64,000 nt of DNA from the NCBI RefSeq assembly GCF_025717535.1, contig NZ_JAJIRO010000005.1, forward strand, positions 310,001 through 374,000, written 5' to 3'. A program made the position numbers and the translations under genes. Positions 1-10,427 of this stretch are shown here, one piece after another (positions within the stretch are counted from its first letter, which is position 1; the number at the start of each line of letters is the position of its first letter). This stretch comes from Paucibacter sp. Y2R2-4. GTDB taxonomy: Bacteria; Pseudomonadota; Gammaproteobacteria; Burkholderiales; Burkholderiaceae_C. The notes under the pieces were generated by a model. That model was not told the origin of the DNA. It saw nothing but the letters and a program-made list of their open reading frames with translations, and searched no databases.

Positions 1-119
1 AAGTGACGGCTGTTGTGCCGCATTGATTGACTCATTCATCCTTTCATCCATTCATTCATCGATGAGGCTTGGCATCCTCATGATTTTTTAGTTGCAAGAG
101 AAGTAATCGAGACACCACC
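1..119. other. Leader region of the gcdH gene
   Basis: Short upstream stretch with no convincing gene. It contains a few imperfect TTCATC/CATTCATTC repeats (about positions 33-62) and ends with a weak purine stretch (GAGACACCACC) before the ATG at 120. A promoter or operator cannot be assigned with confidence. Confidence 0.4.
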
Positions 120-1295
<1,176 letters not shown>

Positions 1296-1307
1296 GCTGA
1301 AGGCTTG

Positions 1308-1323
1308 GGCGGCTAAGGCCGCC
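1308..1323 (+). terminator. Possible terminator after gcdH
   Basis: GGCGGC and GCCGCC can form a 6-bp stem around a TAAG loop, followed by TCTTCT rather than a true T-run. A second hairpin, GCTGCT-CGATC-AGCAGC, follows at 1345-1361. Either could end gcdH transcription, but the missing T-run keeps confidence low. Confidence 0.35.
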
Positions 1324-1404
1324 TCTTCTACGCTGTGACGCATTGCTGCTCGATCAGCAGCATTGTTGAGTGCCGCTGATCTCAAACCTTAGCTCCTATC
1401 AAGC

Positions 1405-1974
1405 ATGCCTCCCAGAACCGTGGCAATCGTCGAATACCAGACCAGTTGGTGCGCTGAGTTTGAAGGCATTGCTGCTCGGCTGAGAGAAGCACTCGGAAGC
1501 CAAGCGCTTCGTATCGACCACATCGGCTCCACCGCCGTGCCAGGGCTTGCGGCCAAGGACATCATTGATGTTCAAGTGACGGTAGACCCACTGAACGACG
1601 AAATCTCGAGGCAGTTTCTTGCTGCAGGATTCACGGTCCATACAGAGATCACTCGGCGCGACCATCTGCCACCCGGCTTCGAGGCCAGAGATCAAGATTG
1701 GACCAAGTTCTTCTTTATGCAGCGCTCTGGAGAGCGTCGGTGCAATATTCATGTGAGGCAGTTGGGTAAACCAAACCAACGGTACGCACTGCTGGTCCGA
1801 GACTTTCTTCGAGCCGATGAGCGGGTCGCTGCGGCCTATTGCGAACTGAAGAAGCGGCTCGCTTTGGCGCTTGCCGATGCGGACGCTTATCCTGATGTCA
1901 AAGACCCGGTGGCAGACATCATCTACCTTGCAGCCGAGCGATGGGCGCAGGCAAGTGACTGGCGCCAGGCCTAA
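1405..1974 (+). CDS. GrpB family protein (UPF0157, nucleotidyltransferase-like)
   Basis: A 189-residue protein of the GrpB/UPF0157 family, which has a nucleotidyltransferase-like fold and no settled function. Diagnostic blocks are VEYQTSWCAEFE near the start, IDHIGSTAVPGLAAKDIIDVQV (the GST...D-D active-site-like block, about residues 36-57) and the later NIHVRQLG. The coding sequence is less GC-rich than gcdH. It is the first of four small genes in a row (to 3522) that look like a compact accessory segment. No strong ribosome site precedes the ATG. Confidence 0.85.
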   Translation: MPPRTVAIVEYQTSWCAEFEGIAARLREALGSQALRIDHIGSTAVPGLAAKDIIDVQVTVDPLNDEISRQFLAAGFTVHTEITRRDHLPPGFEARDQDWTKFFFMQRSGERRCNIHVRQLGKPNQRYALLVRDFLRADERVAAAYCELKKRLALALADADAYPDVKDPVADIIYLAAERWAQASDWRQA

Positions 1975-1991
1975 CTCGGAGAATCATCGCC

Positions 1992-2564
1992 ATGGGTCTC
2001 TTGACCTTCAGCCTCAATCTCACCCTCGATGCTTGCGTCGACCACCAGGAGGGAATTGCCGACGACGAGACGCATGCCTTCTTTACCCGACTCATGGACG
2101 ATGCCGGGGCCATGCTGTGGGGCCGGCTTAGCTACGAAATGATGGAGAACTATTGGCCGGCGGTCGCGTGTGGCGATGCCCAGGCGCCATCGGCGATGCG
2201 CGAGTGGGCCGTCAAGTTGGAAGCGAAGCCGAAGTTCGTGGTGTCTTCGACGCGAACGGTTTTCCCATGGGCCAACAGCCACCATCTCGCCGGAGACCTG
2301 CGCACGAGTGTGCTCAAGCTCAAGGAGTCCACTCCCGCTGGCGTACTCCTCGGAAGCGGCATGCTTGCGAACGAGTTGGACCGCTTGGATCTGATCGACG
2401 AATACAAGTTTCTCATTCACCCCAGGATTGCCGGTCATGGCCCGAACTTGTATGAACGTGGGCTGCCCAATACCCGGCGTCTTGACTTGCTGTCAGCGAC
2501 ACCGCTTCGCAACGGCGCTGTGGCGATGCACTATCGGCGCGCGCGTGGCGAATGTGGCCGATAG
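1992..2564 (+). CDS. Dihydrofolate reductase-like protein (RibD C-terminal domain family)
   Basis: A 190-residue single-domain protein of the RibD_C/DHFR-like reductase family. The N-terminal strand LTFSLNLTLDACVD, the AMLWGRLSYEMMENYWP segment (about residues 38-54), the central VVSSTR block and LLGSGMLANELDRLDLIDEYKFLIHP (broken as GSG-x-L and the IDE-x-x-x-x-IHP strand) are typical. Members bind NADPH; the substrate is unknown for most stand-alone copies, so folate reduction should not be assumed. GGAGA about 10 nt before the ATG supports the start. It lies 17 nt after the GrpB gene, so the two are probably co-transcribed. Confidence 0.82.
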   Translation: MGLLTFSLNLTLDACVDHQEGIADDETHAFFTRLMDDAGAMLWGRLSYEMMENYWPAVACGDAQAPSAMREWAVKLEAKPKFVVSSTRTVFPWANSHHLAGDLRTSVLKLKESTPAGVLLGSGMLANELDRLDLIDEYKFLIHPRIAGHGPNLYERGLPNTRRLDLLSATPLRNGAVAMHYRRARGECGR

Positions 2565-2594
2565 CCCTCGATACCAACAACAGGAATCAAGCTT

Positions 2595-2945
2595 GTGGCT
2601 AGTCATCCAATCTTTGCGACCCCGTTTTCGAAGGTTTACCCCTTGTATCTGCAGAAGGCGATGCGCAAGGGGCGCAGCAAGGAAGAAGTCGATCGCGTCA
2701 TCTGCTGGCTCACAGGCTACGAGCTTGTGGATTTGGAGCGGCAAATCGCGTTGCAAGTCGACTTTGAGCAATTCTTCAATCACGCGCCGCAGTTGAATTC
2801 GAGCAGTTCGCTCGTCACTGGGGTGGTTTGTGGAGTCAGGGTTGAGGAGCTGGCGGACCCCTTGATGAAGAAGATCCGCATCTTGGACAAGCTCATCGAT
2901 GAGCTTGCCAAGGGCAAGACGATGGGAAAAGTACTCAGGCAATGA
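2595..2945 (+). CDS. DUF2200 domain-containing protein
   Basis: A 116-residue protein that matches the DUF2200 family over its full length. Typical features are the start [18 protein letters not shown], the middle WLTGY, and the C-terminal half with [20 protein letters not shown]. Function is unknown. The start is a GTG at 2595, supported by AGGAA eight bases upstream; there is no in-frame ATG early enough. It is the third member of the small accessory gene series. Confidence 0.8.
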   Translation: MASHPIFATPFSKVYPLYLQKAMRKGRSKEEVDRVICWLTGYELVDLERQIALQVDFEQFFNHAPQLNSSSSLVTGVVCGVRVEELADPLMKKIRILDKLIDELAKGKTMGKVLRQ

Positions 2946-3108
2946 GCGCGATGGGCTGCTACTCTTGCGCCGTCCTTTGAAAGCTCTGTAGCAAAGCTCG
3001 CTTTGCCGAAAGACGTTAACGCGGTTCCCCAGCGGAGTCGCCCGTGGATCAAGTCAAATCGCCCAGGCGGCCTTGCGACCGCAATTCAAACCCAAGCTTA
3101 GGCCTCAG

Positions 3109-3522
3109 ATGTTCAGCATTCCTACCCTTCGCGGCACCGTGTTCTTCATGGCGGCCTGGAGTGCTTTTTTTGCACTAGCGATTGCGACCGCAGGAATCAA
3201 TGTCGCAGCAATTGTTTGCGGAGGCTTGCTCGGAGCCTTCGCCGGCGCAATGGAGTCACAGGCGCTTCGAGGCTTGCCGACAGAACTCTCGAATGCATCG
3301 GCTGATTTCCAACTGCGCCGCAAGGCCTTCCTGGCGACATGGCCGGGGAAACTGTTTCTCGGGGCTGAGGTGCTGTGTGGCTTGTTGATGCTGGCCGTTG
3401 CTTTTCAACAGCAGACTGCCGCTTGGCTGGCACTCTTGGCGGCTTTTGGCTTGGCCCGCCATAGCTTGCTTTTGATGACCCATGTGCTGCCCAGCCAAAC
3501 GGCTGGGAGCAAGCTTGCCTAA
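3109..3522 (+). CDS. Small membrane protein of unknown function
   Basis: An approximately 137-residue protein with about three to four hydrophobic segments, at residues ~8-30, 30-45, 85-105 and 107-125, and no recognised family motif. I place the start at ATG 3109 with AGG six bases upstream; an in-frame TTG at 3073 would add 12 basic residues and cannot be excluded. It ends the run of small accessory genes and converges on the DUF6172 gene. It could be an inner-membrane protein; nothing indicates a function. Confidence 0.55.
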   Translation: MFSIPTLRGTVFFMAAWSAFFALAIATAGINVAAIVCGGLLGAFAGAMESQALRGLPTELSNASADFQLRRKAFLATWPGKLFLGAEVLCGLLMLAVAFQQQTAAWLALLAAFGLARHSLLLMTHVLPSQTAGSKLA

Positions 3523-3588
3523 AAAGGTCGTACCTTGAAGGGGCGCCTCTTGATCACCGGGCGGGATCGCTGATCTGAACAGGTCGGA

Positions 3589-3936
3589 TTAAGCGTCGCT
3601 CATGCGGTCCGCCTCTGAAGCGCCGCCGTCATCGGGGCCTGCATCGCCGGGCGCACGTGGTTTGCGGATCCCCGGCTTGGCCAGCAATTCCAAATAGAAA
3701 GAGTCGGCGTTCTCGGCGGCATAGGCATTGATACGCGCTGTGATGGCGCTGAACTCGATCACCTCGGCGGTGGCCGGGCTGCTGCCAAAGCGACAGTCAA
3801 AGTCCCAAAAGTCCACGCCTGCGGGCTTGGCCTTGTTTTGCTCGCGTTTGATGTATTTGCGGATTTCGTGCTTGGTGGCTTCCAGCAGGCGGTCCGGGTG
3901 CTTGCCTTCGATCTTGAGTGGGAATGTTTTTTTCAT
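3589..3936 (-). CDS. DUF6172 family protein
   Basis: A 115-residue basic protein whose first two thirds match the DUF6172 family: MKKTFPLKIEGKHPDRLLEA, IRKYIKREQNKA, and VDFWDFDCRFG. The conserved KRE-x-x-K-x-x-x-x-VDFWDF-C block is at about residues 30-52. The tail (residues ~90-115) is Pro/Gly/Asp-rich and probably disordered. Function is unknown. It is transcribed against its neighbours and stands alone. Confidence 0.75.
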   Translation of the reverse strand: MKKTFPLKIEGKHPDRLLEATKHEIRKYIKREQNKAKPAGVDFWDFDCRFGSSPATAEVIEFSAITARINAYAAENADSFYLELLAKPGIRKPRAPGDAGPDDGGASEADRMSDA

Positions 3937-4304
3937 GGATGGCAGACCTTGTTCGGCACGGGTGAAAGAGTCATGGCCGTGCTCAGTGAGGCGCGGCCTT
4001 TGCGAGAAGATGAAACGAAAAATAGGCTGCCGGCGGAGGTAGAGGTGGACCTAGCGTCAAGCCTGATTGCGCCAGCGCTCAACTGGGGATTATCGGGTGT
4101 TTAGCGCCTCTCAGTTTCAAGGATCAAGAGGGCTTGGCCGTCTGCATATGCGGCGATACTGTGTTGCAATGATTCAGAGGTCTTGGGTCATGGTGCGCTT
4201 GAGGGCGCGCCGACCGTGCAGCTGTTCATGGCAGGTCGGGTGGGGGTTCGGGGTTTGTTTTTGGAGTTGGGTCGCGGGATGCGCTGCCCAAGATTGATGC
4301 AGAC
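3937..4304. other. Intergenic region between two divergent genes
   Basis: About 370 bases between the DUF6172 gene (leftward) and the first diguanylate cyclase (rightward). It should hold promoters for both. I see no gene with good coding character, no clear hairpin terminator and no riboswitch-like block here. Confidence 0.4.
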
Positions 4305-6533
4305 ATGAAGCGAATGCCGAGGGCCACTGTCGCGAGTTCCTACGCCAGGTTTGCGCTTGGCGAGTGGCGCAGCGCTTTGTTCCTGCCGCTGCACCTGTTA
4401 CTGCTGCCGCTGGCCTTGTTGCTGAGCGGATGCAAACCGCAAACCGATAGCGAAACAGCCGCGGCGCCTTCGCCAAGCTCATCCAGCAGCGCGGCAAGCT
4501 CCTTTGACACGACTCCAAGGCCTGATGCTTCTGGCGCCACTGAAGATGGCCCTATGTGGCCTCAGTTGGAGCAGATCGAGCGCAGCGCGCACAGCCGGCC
4601 GCGTGAAAGCGATGAGGCCTTGCAGGCCTTGGCGAGCCAAGTCAAGCCCGGCAGCGCCGAGTGGGTCGAGTTGCTGTCCTTGCGCGGCAATGCCAATGCT
4701 GAATTACGCATCTCGGCGCAAACCAATGCCTTGATTGCCAGCTTGCAGGTGCAAGACACTCTGGCACCGCCGCCCGGCGCTGCGCCCATGTCATCGTCGC
4801 AGGCTGAGGCTTCAGCGATGTCTGCCCGTTTGGCGGTGGCTTTGATGCAGGCGCAGGTCTTGCAGCGCGATGGCAAGAACGACCTGGCGGTTCAACGCCT
4901 GGAACTCTTGCGCAGCCTGCCTGAGTCTCAAACCAGCTGGCGTTTGCGCCTGCGCAGCTACGGCTTGTTGGCCTCGATGCTGGCCGACTCCGGCAATGTG
5001 GAAGCGGCGATTGATGCCGGCTTGCAAAGCCTCAAGCTGGCTCAGCAGAGCCAGCGGACTTGGCGCCAAGCGCACAGTCTGGCGACACTGGCCTATGTTT
5101 ATCTGCGCGCTCAGCAGCCGGAATTGGCACTCAAATCCAGCGAGGAGGCGATGGTGAAGGCTTTGTTGGACCCCGACCCCATGCTGATGTACCGGGTCTG
5201 CAATGCTCGCGCCATTGTGTTGGCCGAGTTGGGACAGGCAAAACAGGCTGAGGCGGCCAGCCAGCAAACGCTGAACTACGCCCGTGAGACCGGTTCGGGC
5301 ACCTTGCTGGCCTTGGCGCTGGGCAACCATGCGGACTATTTGATGCGCCAGGGCAAGTACAACCAGTCGATGCGTTTGTCTCAAGAGGGGCTGGTGCTCG
5401 CGCAGGAGTCCGGCGATCAGCTCAGCGAGGCCTTGGCGCGGTTGAACATCGGCTTGTCCAAGATTGCGCTCAAGCAGGTAGACGAAGGCCGCCGTGAGGT
5501 GATCAAGGCCATTGCCATGGACGAGGCCCAAGGGCAAAAGGCGGCGGTGGCCGAAGATTGGCATGAGCTGGGGGTTTACCTTGAGCGTGCCGGTGAATGG
5601 GCCGATGCGGTGGATGCCTACCACCGCCACCGGGTGCTCAGCGACCAGCAGCTGCGTGAAGACAGCCGCAAAGCGGTGTTGGAATTGCAGGCGCGTTTTG
5701 ACGATGAACGCCAGGCCAAGGAGATCACCTTGCTGGACCGCAGCAACAAGCTCAAGGCCGAGCAACTGCTGGCGCGCGATTTGCAACTGCGCTTGTGGCT
5801 GGCGGTGGCGGCCTGCGTGGTCTTGCTCGGCGTCTTGTTGACCCTGGCCTATCAACGCATTCGCGTCAGCAACCAAGCCTTGGCTCGCAGCAATGCCGAT
5901 TTGCGCCGCCAAGGCGAGCGCGACCCTTTGACGGGCCTGGCCAACCGGCGCCACTTTCAGACCGCCATCAAGCGCTTGGCTGAACAGGGCAAGCTGCAGG
6001 GCACGGTGTTTCTGATCGACATCGACCATTTCAAACGCATCAATGATGTGCATGGGCACGCCGCCGGCGATGCGGTTTTGGTCGAGGTGGCCCAGCGCCT
6101 GGGCGCCACCCTGCGAGAAGAAGACTTGGTGGTGCGCTGGGGCGGTGAAGAATTTTTGATCGTGGTGGATGACCGTCAGGTTGCCACGGCCACCGCCTTG
6201 GCGCAGCGCTTGCTGGACCAGATCGCGCTGATGCCGGTCAGCTACGGGGCGCAGCAAATTCATGTCAGCGCCTCCATCGGTTTTGCCAGCTTTCCGCTGG
6301 CGCCCCATGCCTTGTCGGTGAACTGGGAGCGCGCCATCGATCTGGTGGACACGGTGATGTATATGGCCAAAGCGCATGGTCGAAACCGGGCCTTCGGCAT
6401 CGAGGCCATGGCGGTCGAAGACGAGGCCGGCTTGGCCGCAATGGCCGGCCGCATGGAGTCGGCCTGGCATGAGGGCACAGTGAAGTTGCAGGCCTTGCAT
6501 GGGCCGCATCGCTTCGAGGAGGGCAAGGCATGA
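4305..6533 (+). CDS. TPR-containing diguanylate cyclase, predicted lipoprotein
   Basis: Predicted to make cyclic di-GMP from two GTP. The 742-residue protein has a hydrophobic N-terminus ending in LLSGC, so Cys43 fits a lipobox. A periplasmic tetratricopeptide-type helical region (about 80-470, with repeats such as ALKSSEEAMV) is followed by a coiled coil, one membrane segment (about 497-519) and a C-terminal GGDEF domain. The active-site loop is RWGGEEF (about residue 612). REED, five residues before it, is the product-inhibition I-site RxxD. IDIDHFKRIND carries the metal-binding Asp. Its last codons overlap the next gene as ATGA. A lipid anchor plus a membrane segment would tether both ends of the sensor; the lipobox call is inference. 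Confidence 0.88.
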   Translation: MKRMPRATVASSYARFALGEWRSALFLPLHLLLLPLALLLSGCKPQTDSETAAAPSPSSSSSAASSFDTTPRPDASGATEDGPMWPQLEQIERSAHSRPRESDEALQALASQVKPGSAEWVELLSLRGNANAELRISAQTNALIASLQVQDTLAPPPGAAPMSSSQAEASAMSARLAVALMQAQVLQRDGKNDLAVQRLELLRSLPESQTSWRLRLRSYGLLASMLADSGNVEAAIDAGLQSLKLAQQSQRTWRQAHSLATLAYVYLRAQQPELALKSSEEAMVKALLDPDPMLMYRVCNARAIVLAELGQAKQAEAASQQTLNYARETGSGTLLALALGNHADYLMRQGKYNQSMRLSQEGLVLAQESGDQLSEALARLNIGLSKIALKQVDEGRREVIKAIAMDEAQGQKAAVAEDWHELGVYLERAGEWADAVDAYHRHRVLSDQQLREDSRKAVLELQARFDDERQAKEITLLDRSNKLKAEQLLARDLQLRLWLAVAACVVLLGVLLTLAYQRIRVSNQALARSNADLRRQGERDPLTGLANRRHFQTAIKRLAEQGKLQGTVFLIDIDHFKRINDVHGHAAGDAVLVEVAQRLGATLREEDLVVRWGGEEFLIVVDDRQVATATALAQRLLDQIALMPVSYGAQQIHVSASIGFASFPLAPHALSVNWERAIDLVDTVMYMAKAHGRNRAFGIEAMAVEDEAGLAAMAGRMESAWHEGTVKLQALHGPHRFEEGKA

Positions 6534-8683
6534 GATGGGGCAGGTATGAGGCCAAAGCGGCGGCGGGGCTGGCCTGTTTTTTCAGCTTGTCCGCGTGGTC
6601 CCGTTGGTGCCGTTTTCCCCGTTTGTGCGCACGGCTTGTTCTGCTCAGCTTGATCAGTCTGCTCGGGGGCGCGCAGCTGGCACTCGCTCAAGCCCCAAGC
6701 GCCGAGCCGCGGCCGGCTTTGAATCTGGCATTGGACGCCGAGCTGAGCCGCTTGTTGCGCATCGGTTTTGACAAGCCAGAAAAAGCCATGCAGGGCTTGC
6801 AGGAGTTGCGCCGGGCAGCAATTACGGCCCGTCAAGAAGGGCAGTTGCGCTTGGCTGAAGCTCGCTTGCAAGTGCTGGCCGGCGATTTGGACGGGGCAAA
6901 GGCGACCGCCGCGTTGCTGGAGCGGGATGCCGCGGTGCCCATCGAAGCGGTCAAGCTTTTGCATGCGGAGATCATGGAGCGTGCCGGCCAAACCGGCGAT
7001 GCCGCTGAACTGGCGCACCAGGCCCTGCAGGGCTTGGAGTCCACCTGCCCAACTCCGGCTAGCAGTGGCAGTAGCGGCAGCCCGCCGCCGCGCTCAATCG
7101 AGGGCTGTGACTTCCGTTTGGCCTGGTCGGCGCTGCGCGTGCTGGGCCGCAGCCAGCTCAAGGAAGGGCGTCTGCCGGTGGCGCTGGCCACGGCGCAGCG
7201 CGGCTTGGAGCTGGCCGAAGCCGGCGGTGACAGCTTGTTGAGTGCTTTGAGCCTGGGCCAAATGGCCTTGCTGGAAATGCGCCAACAGCAAGCCGAGCGA
7301 GCCACGGCCAATTTGGCGCTGGCCGTCAAGAAGGCGCAAGGCGACAGCTTGACCCTGGCCCAGCTGAAAAACTTTGAAGCCAATCTGGCGGCGTCCCGCG
7401 GTGACAGTCGAGGCCAGTTGAAAGCCTTGGAAGACGGACTGCGTCTGGCTATGGACTTAGGGGCCGGGCGCTTATCGGCCCAGCTGCTGTCGAACACGGC
7501 CGACGCTTATCTGCAGCTGCAGCAGCCGGCCAAGGCGCTGGCCCTGGGGCGCCAGGCTTTGGCGGAGTTGCTGCGCTTCAAAGATGTGCGGGTGGAGCGC
7601 AGCACCCGCCTGAACATTGCCCTGGCCCTGATTCAGCTGGGGCAGTTTGATGAAGCGCGGCGCGAGCTGGCGCGCGGCAGTGTCTTGCGCGGCGAGCAGC
7701 CGGACCAAGGCCTGCGCGCGCAAGAGCTGCAGGAACTGGGCGAGGCCTGGGCCAAGGCCGGCCAAGCCAAGGAAGCGATTGCGCTCTATCACGAGGAACG
7801 CAAGCTCAGTGCCGATCTGACGGCACGCAACCGCGAAGCGGCGCTGCAGCTGCTCAAAATCAAGTACGACAGCGACCGCAAGCAGCGCGATTTGGAGCTC
7901 TTGCAGCGCGAACGCAGCTTGGTGGACAGCCAACTGCTGAACCGCAAGCTGGCGCAGCAGGTGGGCATTGCTTTGGCGCTGCTGCTGGGCCTGAGTTTGG
8001 TCTTGGTGGCGGTGATGGTCAAACGGGTGCGTGCGGCTCAAAAACGGCTGAAGGCCAATGAGCTGCTGCTGCGTGCACAAAGCGAGCGCGACCCACTCAC
8101 CGACCTGGCCAATCGACGCCACTTGTTGGCGGTGATGGCCATGCAGCCCAAGGCCCAGTTCAGCGGCGCCTTGTTGATGGTGGACATCGACCACTTCAAG
8201 CATGTCAACGACGAGTACGGGCACGGGGTTGGCGACCTGGTGATCTGCGAAGTGGCGCGGCGCATCAGCCATGCGGTGCGTAGTGTGGACCTGGTGGTGC
8301 GTTGGGGTGGTGAAGAGTTCTTGGTCTTCGCGCCCGATGTGTCGCAAGAGCAGTTGATGCAATTGGCGCAGCGCATATTGGATGAGGTGGCCTATCTGCC
8401 GGTGCAGACCGAAACCGGGCCACTGCGGGTGACGGTGTCGATCGGCTTTGCGCATTTCCCCTTGCCGCCGGCCATGCTAGACCTGCATTGGGAGCAAGCC
8501 GTCAACTGGGCCGATATGGCCCTTTACACCGCCAAGTCGCGCGGGCGCAATCGTGCCATGGGCATCGCCACCGTGGCGGCCGGCGACGCCGATGCCTTGA
8601 TGCAAATCGAGGCGGATTTTGATGCCGCCTGCTCCTCCGAACGGGTCAGCTTGGTGGAAGTGATGGGGCCTTCGGCGCTTTGA
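6530..8683 (+). CDS. TPR-containing diguanylate cyclase with signal peptide
   Basis: Second membrane diguanylate cyclase (717 residues), similar in plan to the gene before it. It has a long basic n-region, a hydrophobic stretch ending LALAQ (about residue 54), a TPR-type periplasmic sensor region (about 60-450), a coiled coil, one membrane segment (about 478-497) and a GGDEF domain. The active loop is RWGGEEF (about residue 592), RSVD forms an intact I-site, and VDIDHFKHVND supplies the metal Asp. The start ATG overlaps the previous stop (ATGA at 6530-6533), so the pair is translationally coupled. The two probably arose by tandem duplication, since their C-terminal thirds are alike while their sensor parts differ. 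Confidence 0.88.
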   Translation: MRWGRYEAKAAAGLACFFSLSAWSRWCRFPRLCARLVLLSLISLLGGAQLALAQAPSAEPRPALNLALDAELSRLLRIGFDKPEKAMQGLQELRRAAITARQEGQLRLAEARLQVLAGDLDGAKATAALLERDAAVPIEAVKLLHAEIMERAGQTGDAAELAHQALQGLESTCPTPASSGSSGSPPPRSIEGCDFRLAWSALRVLGRSQLKEGRLPVALATAQRGLELAEAGGDSLLSALSLGQMALLEMRQQQAERATANLALAVKKAQGDSLTLAQLKNFEANLAASRGDSRGQLKALEDGLRLAMDLGAGRLSAQLLSNTADAYLQLQQPAKALALGRQALAELLRFKDVRVERSTRLNIALALIQLGQFDEARRELARGSVLRGEQPDQGLRAQELQELGEAWAKAGQAKEAIALYHEERKLSADLTARNREAALQLLKIKYDSDRKQRDLELLQRERSLVDSQLLNRKLAQQVGIALALLLGLSLVLVAVMVKRVRAAQKRLKANELLLRAQSERDPLTDLANRRHLLAVMAMQPKAQFSGALLMVDIDHFKHVNDEYGHGVGDLVICEVARRISHAVRSVDLVVRWGGEEFLVFAPDVSQEQLMQLAQRILDEVAYLPVQTETGPLRVTVSIGFAHFPLPPAMLDLHWEQAVNWADMALYTAKSRGRNRAMGIATVAAGDADALMQIEADFDAACSSERVSLVEVMGPSAL

Positions 8684-8715
8684 GAGCCTAGTCCCGTCTC
8701 TTTCAGTTCAAGCGC

Positions 8716-9261
8716 TTATTTGCTCACTTGGGCGAACTCTTTCTCATGCAGCCAAGCCGCATGCTTTACCGTGCGGCGGGTCTGGCTCCATTCCTCGATC
8801 ATGGCGGGCGCCAACTCGCGCAGCTTTTCTAACTGACCGGGCTTGACCGTATTGGCTGCTAACTCGATGCGGTGGCCGTTCGGGTCGTGCAAGTAAATGG
8901 ACTGGAAGATCTCGTGGTTGGTTGGCCCGACGACCTCGATGCCCATGCCCAGCAGCTTGGCGCGGGTGCGCTCCAGCGTGGCTACGTCTTCGACCTGAAA
9001 GGCTAGGTGTTGCACCCAGGCGGGGGTGTTCTCATCCCGCCCTTGCGGCGGCGAGTCCGGCAGCTCGAAGAAGGCCAGCACATTGCCTCGACCGGCGTCG
9101 AGAAAGATGTGCATATAAGGGTTGGGCTCCTTGGTCGAGGGCACATGGTCCTCGGAGATGGCCAGCAAGAGGTCCATGTCCAGCGCGTCTTTGTAGAACT
9201 GGATGGTTTCTTTGACGTCGCGGCAGCGGTAGGCGACGTGGTGAATGCCTTGGGTCAACAT
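8716..9261 (-). CDS. VOC family (glyoxalase/dioxygenase) protein next to hppD
   Basis: A 181-residue vicinal-oxygen-chelate protein with two beta-alpha-beta-beta-beta modules. Likely metal ligands are His in GIHHVAYRC, Glu in AFFELPDS, His in VQHLAFQV and Glu in HRIELAANT. A helical tail of about 45 residues ends in HEKEF. It lies 26 bases after hppD on the same strand and has its own GGAG, eight bases before the ATG, so the two form an operon. This suggests a role in aromatic amino-acid or quinone-type metabolite turnover, but the substrate cannot be read from sequence. Confidence 0.8.
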   Translation of the reverse strand: MLTQGIHHVAYRCRDVKETIQFYKDALDMDLLLAISEDHVPSTKEPNPYMHIFLDAGRGNVLAFFELPDSPPQGRDENTPAWVQHLAFQVEDVATLERTRAKLLGMGIEVVGPTNHEIFQSIYLHDPNGHRIELAANTVKPGQLEKLRELAPAMIEEWSQTRRTVKHAAWLHEKEFAQVSK

Positions 9262-9287
9262 GATGGTGGCTCCGTTCTGGTCAAGAG

Positions 9288-10331
9288 TTAGAGAACGCCG
9301 CGGCGCTCTTGGTCTTTTTCCAGCGAGCGAAACAAGGCACCGAAATTGCCTTCGCCAAAGCCCAGGTTGTTGCTGCGCTGGATGATCTCAATAAAGATCG
9401 GGCCGATGATGTTTTTGGTGAAGATCTGCAGCAGATAGCCCTGTTCATCGCCATCAACCAGCACTTGGTGGTCTTGGATGCGTTGCTTGTCTTCACGCAC
9501 GCCGGCGACACGGTCAAACACTTCGGCGTAGTAGTCGTCGTCGATCTCCAAAGTCTCGATGCCGGTGCCTTGCAACTGGTCCAGCGAGCCGAGGATGTCG
9601 TTTGTCAAGAAAGCCAGATGCTGCACGCCGGGGCCTTTGTATTCGCGCAGGTACTCGGCGATCTGGTCCTTGTCATCCTTGGGCTGGTTGATCGGGATGC
9701 AGAAGCTGCCGTCTGGGGAGCGCAGCGCAAAGCTGGTCAGGCCGGTCTTGGCGCCTTGGATGTCGAAGTAGCGCACTTCCGTGAAGCCGAAGATGCCTTT
9801 GTAAAAGGCGGCCCATTGGTCTTGCTCGCCGGGCGGCACATTGTTGGTCAGATGGTCCACCGTCAAGAAGCCCTTGTCCGGCTGGATCAGCGGGGCGTCC
9901 AGCGCCACAAAGTCGCGCTCGTAGATGGAGCTGCCGCTGGCACTGGGCTCGATGAAGTAAATGATGCTTTCGCCAATGCCCCAGACGGCCGGGTAGGGGT
10001 GGTCTTTCATCGCCTCGTCCACGGCCACCGCACCGCGCGCCACGGCGGCGGCCAGCGCGGCTTGGGCGTTCTCCACCCGCCAGCCCATGGCGCAGATGGA
10101 GGGGCCATGCTTGCGGGCGAACTGGGCCGAGTGGCCTTCGCGCTCGCCATTGAGCAGGAAGTGAATGTCGTTTTGGCGGTAGTAGCTGATGGCCTTGCTG
10201 GGGTGGCGGCGCAGCTTGGAAAAGCCAAAGTTCCAAAACAAGGCATCCAACTGCTCCAGCGTCGGGCCGCAGAACTCGGTGAACTCAATGCCGGTCAGGC
10301 CGATGGGGTTGCTGGCGCTTTGCTGGGTCAT
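9288..10331 (-). CDS. hppD: 4-hydroxyphenylpyruvate dioxygenase
   Basis: Fe(II) dioxygenase that converts 4-hydroxyphenylpyruvate to homogentisate in tyrosine catabolism. The protein is 347 residues with two VOC modules. The C-terminal module shows the family iron ligands: His in VDHLTNNV, His in VQHLAFLT, and Glu in IFIEIIQR. It also has the closing signature GFGEGNFGALF. I chose the ATG at 10331 (protein starting MTQQSASN) because GGAG lies eight bases upstream and family members begin here; the frame stays open about 59 codons further upstream into the divergent regulator. The neighbours are a VOC gene downstream and a divergent LysR gene. Confidence 0.93.
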   Translation of the reverse strand: MTQQSASNPIGLTGIEFTEFCGPTLEQLDALFWNFGFSKLRRHPSKAISYYRQNDIHFLLNGEREGHSAQFARKHGPSICAMGWRVENAQAALAAAVARGAVAVDEAMKDHPYPAVWGIGESIIYFIEPSASGSSIYERDFVALDAPLIQPDKGFLTVDHLTNNVPPGEQDQWAAFYKGIFGFTEVRYFDIQGAKTGLTSFALRSPDGSFCIPINQPKDDKDQIAEYLREYKGPGVQHLAFLTNDILGSLDQLQGTGIETLEIDDDYYAEVFDRVAGVREDKQRIQDHQVLVDGDEQGYLLQIFTKNIIGPIFIEIIQRSNNLGFGEGNFGALFRSLEKDQERRGVL

Positions 10332-10427
10332 GGAAGTGTCTCCGTTGCTGTTGTGTGTGTGTGCGATGCGGTGCCCCGCTGGCACCGAATGAGCCGGATT
10401 CTTCTCGTGCTTCAAAATCAATAAAAG

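Noticed and set aside
4812-6509. 565-codon open frame opposite the first diguanylate cyclase
   Set aside because: Antisense shadow of a GGDEF gene with intact motifs; no start signal or homology.
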